Shown here piece by piece: positions 8,817-16,451 of a stretch of DNA of 43,238 nucleotides (its first letter is position 1; the number at the start of each line of letters is the position of its first letter). This DNA comes from Planctomycetaceae bacterium (GTDB lineage Bacteria > Planctomycetota > Planctomycetia > Pirellulales > UBA1268): the NCBI GenBank assembly GCA_005791575.1, contig SXWA01000009.1, forward strand, positions 1 through 43,238. The letters run 5' to 3'. The position numbers and the translations under genes are program-made. The notes under the pieces were generated by a model. That model was not told where the DNA came from and did no database searches. It saw only the letters and a program-made list of their open reading frames with translations.

Positions 8817-9404
8817 TCATGGCTGCCGGGGGTGGCTCTGCCGCCAATCGGCCGGGTCGAGGGGGCGCTCGTCGGCCCACAAGCCGCGGCGCCCGCGGCG
8901 GGCCTCCGCCTCGGCCGCGACCAGGGCTGGATCGGGGGCGACACGGCCGAAGGCCCAGGCATGACCGTCGCGCACCAGCGACGCGTTCACGTCTCTCCCC
9001 TCCACCAGCAGGCGGGCCAATAGCCTGCCGTGCTGGTCAAGGCCGTGTGATTCGACCATGACCTGACGGCCGCCGACCCGGGTGGCGAGGGCGTCGCGGG
9101 ACTGGCGACCGTGGGGTTGATCGAACTCCGGCGCGTCGATCCCGATCAGCCTGATCCGGTGCTGGACGCCGTCGGGAGCCTTGGCCGACACGGTGTCGCC
9201 GTCCTGCACCGCCACCACCAGCCAGGGCCCGTCACTGGTGCTGCCGCGCTGCCGGCAGCTTTCCACACCGGTGGCGATCGCCGAGGCGAGCAGGGCTGCG
9301 ACGAGGTGCCGGCGCCGCAGCCCACGGGGGATGCGCACCAAGGGTGGGGGGGTTGTCCATGTGCGCGGGGAGGGGGCGCTGCGTCGCGGTCGGTTCATGG
9401 CCAT
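8817..9404 (-). CDS. thermonuclease (SNase-like) family protein
   Basis: VVAVQDGDTVSAKAPDGVQHRIRLIGIDAPEFDQPHG...DQHGRLLARLLVEGRDVNASLVRDGHAWAF; key Asp/Arg/Glu positions present. Confidence 0.88.
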   Translation of the reverse strand: MAMNRPRRSAPSPRTWTTPPPLVRIPRGLRRRHLVAALLASAIATGVESCRQRGSTSDGPWLVVAVQDGDTVSAKAPDGVQHRIRLIGIDAPEFDQPHGRQSRDALATRVGGRQVMVESHGLDQHGRLLARLLVEGRDVNASLVRDGHAWAFGRVAPDPALVAAEAEARRGRRGLWADERPLDPADWRQSHPRQP

Positions 9405-9540
9405 GGCGCGGCATTCTATCGGAGTTGACAGCCAACGAATGTGTGTGAAATAACAGGGAGCGGGTGATTGTTGGAGCCCGTGATGGGGTGGATGGTCGTC
9501 GTTCGCCTCGTTTCAGCCCTGTCGGGGAGCATGGCTTCCA

Positions 9541-10113
9541 ATGACGTGGCGGCACTGGCTGATTTTCATCGCACTGGCTGCTGCCGGGATGGGATGCTCC
9601 CGGACGCCGGTCCAGCGGGCCGAGAGCCTCGCCCGGAGTCTCGGCGGACGGGCGGTGTTCGACGGCGGGCGTTTGTTCCGCCTCGAACTGCCGCGTTCCC
9701 GCGTCCGCGACGGCGACCTCGTCGATCTCGTCGCTTGGGTGCCAGAGCTCGAGGAAATCGACCTTTCGTCGACCCGTGTCACCGACGAGGGGATCGCGAC
9801 CGTCGCCCGGTGGTCGCGGCTCCGCAAGATGGCGGTTTCCGCCACGAAGATCTCCCCGGCCGCGCTCGATCACCTGACCGCGTTGTCGCAGCTCACCGAC
9901 CTCTATCTCGTGAGCACGCCGATCGACGACGCTGCCATCCCGGCGCTGTCGAAGCTGAGTCGACTGCGGAAGCTCTCCGTCTCGGCGACGCAACTGACGC
10001 CCGAGGGGGTCGAGCAGCTGCGAAAGTCGCTTCCCGGTGTGGTGGTCATGGCCGAGGCGATCGCCGGCCAATCGCGCCCCCGCGGCACGAAGTCGGATCG
10101 CGACGGATCCTGA
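9541..10113 (+). CDS. leucine-rich-repeat lipoprotein
   Basis: Lipobox-like FIALAAAGMGCSR; LRR pattern LEEIDLSSTRVTDEGIATVARWSRLRKMAVSATKISPAALDHL. Confidence 0.75.
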   Translation: MTWRHWLIFIALAAAGMGCSRTPVQRAESLARSLGGRAVFDGGRLFRLELPRSRVRDGDLVDLVAWVPELEEIDLSSTRVTDEGIATVARWSRLRKMAVSATKISPAALDHLTALSQLTDLYLVSTPIDDAAIPALSKLSRLRKLSVSATQLTPEGVEQLRKSLPGVVVMAEAIAGQSRPRGTKSDRDGS

Positions 10114-10114
10114 T

Positions 10115-10143
10115 CGGCCTGGCAGGCCGGGGCTGCCAGGCCG
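10115..10143. terminator. hairpin between convergent genes, candidate bidirectional terminator
   Basis: Perfect 11-bp inverted repeat cggcctggcag-gccgggg-ctgccaggccg, 1 nt after the LRR gene stop and 25 nt from the end of the DUF1501 gene; no strong T-tract. Confidence 0.6.
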
Positions 10144-10168
10144 CATCGTTTGGGGGGCCTGCCCGCCG

Positions 10169-11584
10169 TCACGCGAGCCAATCGTGGATCACCCGGCCGT
10201 GGACGTCGGTGAGACGGAAGTCGCGGCCGCTGTGCCGGTAGGTCAGGCGGGTGTGGTCGAGGCCGAGCAGGTGGAGGAGGGTGGCTTGGAGATCGTGCAC
10301 GTGAACCGGTTTCTCCACCGCCTTGAAGCCCAGTTCGTCGGTGGCGCCGTAGACGGTGCCGCCGCGGACCCCGCCACCTGCCATCCAGACGGTGAAGCCA
10401 TGGTGGTTGTGGTCGCGTCCCGAGGCGACCGTCACGTTGCCGGGTGAGGGGAGCTCGATCGTCGGCGTCCGGCCGAACTCTCCCCCCCAGAGCACGACGG
10501 TGCTCTCCAGCAAACCGAGTCCCACCAGATCGTCGAGCAGCGCCCCGATCGCCTGGTCGCATTCCTTGGCGAGCTTGCGGTGGGCCTTCTCGATGTGTTC
10601 GTGGCTGTCCCACGGCTGTCCCTCGCCGTGCCAGACCTGCACGTAGCGCACGCCACGTTCCACCAGGCGCCGGGCGATGAGCATCTGCCGCCCCTGCACG
10701 TCGTCGCCGTAGCGTTCGCGGACGTGCTTGGGCTCGCGGGTCACGTCGAAGGCCTCGCTCGCCTCGGCCTGCATCCGCCAGGCCAGCTCCATCGACGCCA
10801 GACGGGCCTCGAGCTGGGGATCGTGGGGGCGGGCGGCAAGGTGGTCGCGGTCGAGGGTCGCGGTGAGGTCGAGCTGACGGCGCTGCGTGGCGCGGTCGAG
10901 CACCGGATGGCGGACATGCTCGACGAGCTCCTCGACGGTCTTCTTGCGCGTGTCGACGTAGGTGCCCTGGTAGGCCCCGGGGAGGAAGGCGCTGCGCCAG
11001 TTTTCCGTGCCCTTGATCGGATAGCCGCCGGGGCACATCGCGACGAAGCCGGGGAGATTCTGGTTTTCGGTACCCAGCCCGTAGGTCACCCAGGCGCCGG
11101 CCGCGGGGCGCACCAGCCGGCCGTCGCCGCAGTTCATCAGCATCAGCGACGGCTCGTGGTTGGGCACGTCGGCATGCATCGACCGCACCACGAGGAGCCG
11201 GTCGGCGTGGCGGGCCACCGCCGGAAAGAGATCGCTGATCTCCAGCCCGCTGTCGCCGTGGCGGGCGAAGGCGAACGGGGAGGGGAGGGCGGCCCCGGTG
11301 CGCCGCTCGGTGGGCAGCCGCCCCGGCACCTCCTGTCCGGCGTATTTCTCGAGGGCCGTCTTCCGATCGAAGGTGTCGAGATGGCTCGGCCCACCGTTGG
11401 CGAACAGATGGATCACCGCCCGCGCCCGCGCGGCGAAATGCGGGGGCCGCGGTGCCAGTGAGCGCGGTGCCGCCGGTCCGACGCTGTCGGCGGCCGCCGT
11501 CCCGGCCAACAAGCCGCTCGCCCCGAGCCAGCCGATCCCCAGGCCGGTGCGGACGAGGGCATCACGTCGCGAGAGGGCATCCAT
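10169..11584 (-). CDS. DUF1501 family protein with Tat-like signal
   Basis: SRRDALVRTGLGIGWLGASGLLAG; VIHLFANGGPSHLDTFDRK; GGEFGRTP...GRDHNHHGFTVWMAGGGVRGGTVYGATDELG. Confidence 0.92.
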   Translation of the reverse strand: MDALSRRDALVRTGLGIGWLGASGLLAGTAAADSVGPAAPRSLAPRPPHFAARARAVIHLFANGGPSHLDTFDRKTALEKYAGQEVPGRLPTERRTGAALPSPFAFARHGDSGLEISDLFPAVARHADRLLVVRSMHADVPNHEPSLMLMNCGDGRLVRPAAGAWVTYGLGTENQNLPGFVAMCPGGYPIKGTENWRSAFLPGAYQGTYVDTRKKTVEELVEHVRHPVLDRATQRRQLDLTATLDRDHLAARPHDPQLEARLASMELAWRMQAEASEAFDVTREPKHVRERYGDDVQGRQMLIARRLVERGVRYVQVWHGEGQPWDSHEHIEKAHRKLAKECDQAIGALLDDLVGLGLLESTVVLWGGEFGRTPTIELPSPGNVTVASGRDHNHHGFTVWMAGGGVRGGTVYGATDELGFKAVEKPVHVHDLQATLLHLLGLDHTRLTYRHSGRDFRLTDVHGRVIHDWLA

Positions 11585-11619
11585 GGGATCGTCCCCGGGG
11601 GCGGGTCACGGGCAGCGGA

Positions 11620-14502
11620 TCAGTCGATGAACTGCAACTCCGCCGTCGCGAGCAGGGCTTGGGCGAGCCGGCACCAACGGTCGAAATCGGTCGCTCCGGC
11701 GGCATCGGCTTCCCGTTCATGCTCGAGCCAGGCGCGGGCGGTGATCCGCTCGCCGGCGGTGGGATCGCGGGAGAGCACTGCCCGCCACAGCCTGCCGATC
11801 CGGTCGTCGTCGGGCGCGTCGCCGCCCGCCTCGCGCGCCGATCGCTCGGCGGCGCGCCGGGCCGCCTCCACCACCAGCGGCGCGTTGAGCACCGCCAGCG
11901 ACTGCTGCGGCACGCTCGTCCGCTGCCGCACATGCACGGCGGTGTCGGGGTTGGCCAGATCGAAGATCCGGAGCGTGCCGGGCACGTCCTGCCGGTCGAG
12001 CCGGGTGTAGAGGCTGCGGCGGTCGGCCGACTCCTTCGCCAGCGGATCGCTCCCCGGTCCTCCGCGGCGGGTCGTCGACAGGGTGCCGGCCGCGGTGAGG
12101 AGCGAATCGCGGAACGACTCCCAATCAAGACGGCGGCGGTTGGCCCGGGCGAGCAGCCGGTTGTCGGGGTCGATCGCGGCGGCGGCGGCGGCGGTGGCGC
12201 TCGACTGCCGCCAGACGTGGCTGGTGACGATCTCGCGATGGAGCCAGCGGAGGCTCCACCCCCCCTCCTCGATGAAGCGGCGTGCGAGGTCGTCGAGCAG
12301 CGCGCGGTGGCTCGGGGCCTCGCCCCGCAGCCCGAGGTCGCCGGGGGTCGCCACCAGCCCACTGCCGACATGATGGGTCCAGACCCAATTGACGATCACC
12401 CGCGCCGTGAGGGGATTGTCGGCGGCGACCACCGCCCGGGCGAGTTCCAGCCGGCCGCTGGTGGCTTTGGGCAACTCCCTGCCGCCGAGGATCTCCGGCA
12501 CACGCCGCGGCACCCGGTCGCCGGGCCGGCCGGGATTGCCACGGATGAGGATCTGGCTGTCGTGCGGTTGATCGGCATCGACGAGGACCATCGCCTTGGG
12601 GGGACCGCCAGGGGCTTCGGCCTCGTGGCGGACGATGTCCTGCCGGCGCTTGCGCGCCTCGTTCTGCTCGGCGACGGTCGCCACCCGCATCGCCTCCGCC
12701 TGGGCCAGCACCAGCGGTGTGCCCTCCGCCCCGAGCAGCGCCCGCACCTCCGCCATCCCGTCGGGATCGGTCCCCGGGGCAGGGCCGCCGGCCATCTCCG
12801 GGGCCGCGCGCAGGATCATCCGCGCATAGGCCTCGGCCACCGCGCGGAGCGAGTCGGGCGCGGACGAGCGCAGTTCGGCGAGCACGAGCGGATTGACGAC
12901 CGTGGCTGGCGGCGCCTCCCCCCAGGCGGCCAGCAGGTCGCGCACCGCGGCCCCCAGTTCGGCATCGGGCCGACCCTTGAGGGCGACCCACGGCCCGAGC
13001 ACCGGATGGCTCGCATCATGGCGGTTGACGAGTGCCGCGAGCCGTTCGATGAGAAACTGCTGCAGGTCGTAGCTGTCGGCCATCCGCGGGGGACGGTTGT
13101 CGGCATTGCGCGGCGCCGGGCGGGCGGTTTCCATGAAGTAGTCGGCCGCGTGGGCGACCGCCTCGCGGGAGCCACGCGCCTGGACGGCCTGTTCATGGGC
13201 GGGGATCGCCGCCTGCAGTTCGGCCAACCGGGTGGCGTAGACCGCGGCCTCGGGTCCCGGGGGTGCCGGGCCGATCACCGGCAGGGCATCGGGGATCCGT
13301 GAACTGGCGAACACGCCGTGGAGGGCGTAGTAGTCGGCGGTCCCGATCGGCTCGTACTTGTGGTCGTGGCAGCGGGCGCAGGCAACCGTCAGCCCCATCA
13401 GGCCGCGGGTCACGAGATCGATCCGGTCGTCGATGATGTCGTGGGTGTTGCCGAGGAAGGTCCGCCCCACGGTGAGGAACCCGAGGGCGGCGAGGTTGGC
13501 GGGGTCGACAGCGGGTTCGATCCGGTCTGCCGCCAGCTGGAGGGTGACGAAGCGGTCGTAGGGGAGATCCGCGGCGAGCGCCCGCACGACCCAGTCGCGG
13601 TAGGTCCAGGCGAAGGGATAGCGCGGATCCTGGTTCGCGAACGCGTAGCCCATCGTGTCGGCATAGCGGGCGAGATCGAGCCACTTGCGGGCCCAGTGCT
13701 CGCCATGCTCGGGGCTGGCGAGCAAGCGGTCGACGAGCGCCCGGTAGGCCTCTTCGGTGGGGGCGGCGACAAAGGCATCGGCTTCATCGGCCGGCGGCGG
13801 CAGGCCGACAAGGTCGAACCACAGCCGGCGGTGCAACTGGCGCGGGTCTGCCTCGGGCGACGGCGACAGTCCTGCTGCTCCGATCCCGGCGATGACGAAC
13901 CGGTCGATCGGCCCGGCCCACGCCGCAGCCACGGCGGGATCGATACTCGGCGGGATCTCCGGGGGAGTGCCGCGCTCGGGCGGTCGAAACGCCCAGTGGT
14001 CCGCCCGTGCCATGGCGATCCGGGCGGGCAGGGGCAGGTCGGAAAGCGCCGTGGGCGCGGCGGGGGAATCAGGCCAGGGTGCACCCGCCGCCACCCAGGC
14101 CTCGAGGGCTTCCGTTTCGGCGGCCGGAAGCGGTTCGTCGGGGGGCATCGCCAGGTCGCCGGTCCGCCTGATCGCGGCCACCAAGCGGCTGGCGGCGATG
14201 TCGCCGGGCACGATGACGGGGCCGCTGTCGCCCCCCTTGGCGAGCGCCTGGCGGCTGTCGAGCCGCAGCCCCGCCTCGGCCACACGCGTGCCGTGGCACC
14301 CCTGGCAGCGCGACACCAGCACCGGTCGGACGCGCTGTTCGAACAGTGTCTCGGCAGCCCGGGCGTCGGCCAGGGAAGCCACCGCAGGCTCGGCCGCACG
14401 CGCGGTATCAGGCCCGGCCGCGATGACCGCCACCAGCAGGATCGCCGGCGGAATGATTCGCGACGGTCGCAGGCGGCGCAGGGATGGAAGCGGCATCACC
14501 AT
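11620..14502 (-). CDS. PSCyt1-PSCyt2(DUF1549)-PSD1(DUF1553) cytochrome-type protein
   Basis: CQGCHGTRVAEAGLRLDSRQALAKGGDSGPVIVPG, CARCHDHKYEPIGTADYYAL, NWVWTHHVGSGLVATPGDLG; 35 nt upstream of the DUF1501 gene on the same strand. Confidence 0.92.
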   Translation of the reverse strand: MVMPLPSLRRLRPSRIIPPAILLVAVIAAGPDTARAAEPAVASLADARAAETLFEQRVRPVLVSRCQGCHGTRVAEAGLRLDSRQALAKGGDSGPVIVPGDIAASRLVAAIRRTGDLAMPPDEPLPAAETEALEAWVAAGAPWPDSPAAPTALSDLPLPARIAMARADHWAFRPPERGTPPEIPPSIDPAVAAAWAGPIDRFVIAGIGAAGLSPSPEADPRQLHRRLWFDLVGLPPPADEADAFVAAPTEEAYRALVDRLLASPEHGEHWARKWLDLARYADTMGYAFANQDPRYPFAWTYRDWVVRALAADLPYDRFVTLQLAADRIEPAVDPANLAALGFLTVGRTFLGNTHDIIDDRIDLVTRGLMGLTVACARCHDHKYEPIGTADYYALHGVFASSRIPDALPVIGPAPPGPEAAVYATRLAELQAAIPAHEQAVQARGSREAVAHAADYFMETARPAPRNADNRPPRMADSYDLQQFLIERLAALVNRHDASHPVLGPWVALKGRPDAELGAAVRDLLAAWGEAPPATVVNPLVLAELRSSAPDSLRAVAEAYARMILRAAPEMAGGPAPGTDPDGMAEVRALLGAEGTPLVLAQAEAMRVATVAEQNEARKRRQDIVRHEAEAPGGPPKAMVLVDADQPHDSQILIRGNPGRPGDRVPRRVPEILGGRELPKATSGRLELARAVVAADNPLTARVIVNWVWTHHVGSGLVATPGDLGLRGEAPSHRALLDDLARRFIEEGGWSLRWLHREIVTSHVWRQSSATAAAAAAIDPDNRLLARANRRRLDWESFRDSLLTAAGTLSTTRRGGPGSDPLAKESADRRSLYTRLDRQDVPGTLRIFDLANPDTAVHVRQRTSVPQQSLAVLNAPLVVEAARRAAERSAREAGGDAPDDDRIGRLWRAVLSRDPTAGERITARAWLEHEREADAAGATDFDRWCRLAQALLATAELQFID

Positions 14503-14602
14503 GTCTTCATCGTATCCGCCCGGCGCGGGGGATGACCGAAACCGTCCCGGCCGAAAAAACAGCCCGAAAAAGGGGGCGGCAAGAAATGGGCAGGCCCCGC
14601 GC

Positions 14603-14631
14603 TGGGCCTCGGAGCCGGCCCACTTTTTTTT
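14603..14631 (+). terminator. intrinsic-terminator-like hairpin with an 8-T tract
   Basis: tgggcc-tcggagcc-ggccca followed by c and tttttttt (14624-14631). Confidence 0.55.
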
Positions 14632-14711
14632 CCGCTGTCGCGGTCCCGGACGAAAGGGGCGCGGGTGTCACCACGGCCGGTTTTTGCTCTGGAGAGGGGG
14701 TGTGGCGGGGG

Positions 14712-14717
14712 TACAAT
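14712..14717 (+). promoter_or_regulatory. possible -10 element (TACAAT) upstream of the stand-alone DUF1501 gene
   Basis: gggggTACAATccc; a similar gggTAGAATcc lies at 398-403 upstream of the first PSCyt gene. No convincing -35. Confidence 0.25.
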
Positions 14718-14871
14718 CCCGTCGGCAGGCGTCGGGACCGCCGCGGTGTGGTGGCCTTTCGCAACCCGTGAAGACGAATCCCGTGATCGGCTGCCGGAGG
14801 CGGCCGACGGCGACCTGGGAAACCCTCGGCGTTTCCCAGATCGCCAACGTGCACGAAGGCCATGGATGCCA

Positions 14872-14906
14872 GTCCATGGATGCTTTGTCCATGGATGCTT
14901 TGTCCA
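14872..14906. repeat. 15-bp tandem repeat (two copies plus 5 bp) duplicating the probable start codon
   Basis: gtccatggatgcttt at 14872-14886 and 14887-14901, then gtcca; encodes MDALS-MDALS. Confidence 0.9.
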
Positions 14907-16330
14907 CGGGCAGCGAGCGCAGCCGAGGGGGGGGTGCCGTGGCGGGTCGGTTTCCTCATCCCTGCCGCGGTCCTGCCCCGCGCCGGGAGCTGCTGCGGAT
15001 CGGCGGCCTGGGGGCGCTGGGGGTGACGCTTTGCGACCTCGCCCGGCGGATCCAGCCCGCCGGCGCGGCCGTGCCGCTCGGTCAGCCGCGGGCGCGCAAC
15101 TGCATCGTCCTCTTCCTGGCCGGCGGGCCCCCGCAACACGAGACGTTCGACCCCAAGCCAGGGGCACCGGTGGAGATCCGCGGGCCGTTCCTCCCGGTGT
15201 CGACCAGCGTGCCGGGGGTGTCGTTCTGCGAACTGCTGCCGCGGACCGCGGCCATCGCCCACCGGCTGTGCGTGATCCGGTCGATGACCACCGGGATCCA
15301 CTCCCATTCCACCAGCGGCTGTTTCATGCTCACCGGCCACGAGCCGACGAGCGTCGCCGAGAACGTGCCCGCCAGTGCCGCCGACTGGCCGAGCATCGCC
15401 GCCGCCGTGGGAGCGCTGCGGCCGGCCGACATGTCGCCGCTCGACACGGTGATCATCCCCGAGCCGCTGGTGAACAATCCCGCCATCCCCTGGCCCGGAC
15501 AGAACGGCGGCTTCATGGGGCCGGCCTGGCATCCGCACCTCCTCCGCTGCGATCCGTCGCAGGCGCGGATCGAGATCGACGGCATGATCGTGCCCGACGG
15601 GGCGGCCGGCCTGCGGCTCGGTGTGCGCCGCGGATTGCTCGAGGGGCTCGACCGGTTTCCCCTGGTCGGGAGCCCGGCGCTGGTGGAGATCGACCGCGTC
15701 CGGCGCGAGGCCTTCGATCTGCTCGGCGACGGAACGACGCGCGCCGCCCTCGAGATCGACCGCGAGCCGGTGGCGACCCGCGACCGCTACGGCCGCGGCA
15801 AGTTCGGCCAGAGCGTGCTCCTGGCGCGGCGGCTGGTGGAGGCCGGGGTGCGGCTGGTGCAGGTCAACTACCCGCGCGAGCCGGGCGACACCACCGCCAA
15901 CAATCCGCTCTGGGACACCCATGCCGACAACGCCGGGAGGCTGAAGAACGTCCTCTGCCCCGCGTTCGACACCGCCTTCGCCACCCTCGTGGACGACCTC
16001 GCCGAGCGCGGGATCCTCGACGAGACGCTGGTCGTGGCGATGGGGGAATTCGGCCGCACGCCGCGCATCAACGCCGCCGGCGGCCGTGATCACTGGGGGA
16101 GCGTGTTCTCGGTGGCGCTGGCCGGCGCGGGAGTGCCCGGTGGGGCGGTGATCGGCGCCAGCGATTCCCATGGTGGGCAGCCGACCGACCGGCCCGTCCG
16201 TCCGCCCGACCTGGCGGCGACGATCTTCACGCTGCTGGGGATTCCCCCCGCGACGGAGTTTCGCGACGGCCAGGCGCGGCCGCACACTGTGGTCAGCGGC
16301 GGCGTGCCGCTGCGCGAACTGGTGGGCTGA
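14876..16330 (+). CDS. DUF1501 family protein with Tat-like signal (stand-alone)
   Basis: PAPRRELLRIGGLGALGVTLCDLARR; NCIVLFLAGGPPQHETFDPKP; GEFGRTPRINAAGGRDHWGSVFSVALAGAGVPGG. Start ambiguous (GTG 14849, ATG 14876 or ATG 14891). Confidence 0.85.
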   Translation: MDALSMDALSTGSERSRGGGAVAGRFPHPCRGPAPRRELLRIGGLGALGVTLCDLARRIQPAGAAVPLGQPRARNCIVLFLAGGPPQHETFDPKPGAPVEIRGPFLPVSTSVPGVSFCELLPRTAAIAHRLCVIRSMTTGIHSHSTSGCFMLTGHEPTSVAENVPASAADWPSIAAAVGALRPADMSPLDTVIIPEPLVNNPAIPWPGQNGGFMGPAWHPHLLRCDPSQARIEIDGMIVPDGAAGLRLGVRRGLLEGLDRFPLVGSPALVEIDRVRREAFDLLGDGTTRAALEIDREPVATRDRYGRGKFGQSVLLARRLVEAGVRLVQVNYPREPGDTTANNPLWDTHADNAGRLKNVLCPAFDTAFATLVDDLAERGILDETLVVAMGEFGRTPRINAAGGRDHWGSVFSVALAGAGVPGGAVIGASDSHGGQPTDRPVRPPDLAATIFTLLGIPPATEFRDGQARPHTVVSGGVPLRELVG

Positions 16331-16400
16331 GTGGCCTGGTGGGCTGAGTGGCCTGAGTGACCTGGTGACCTGGTGGCCTGGGTGACCTGGTGGGATGGGC
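16319..16400. repeat. 17-bp duplication over the stop codon followed by degenerate ~8-9 bp repeats
   Basis: ctggtgggctgagtggc at 16319-16335 and 16336-16352, then ctgagtga/cctggtga/cctggtgg/cctgggtga/cctggtggga. Confidence 0.9.
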
Positions 16401-16451
16401 AACTCAGCCAGCGGAAGGGCACTCAGTCGCGGCGTGCCGAGCGGCCGAGCG

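Noticed and set aside
11452-13302. 616-aa plus-strand ORF opposite the PSCyt/DUF1501 pair
   Set aside because: Low-complexity shadow ORF spanning two real minus-strand genes.
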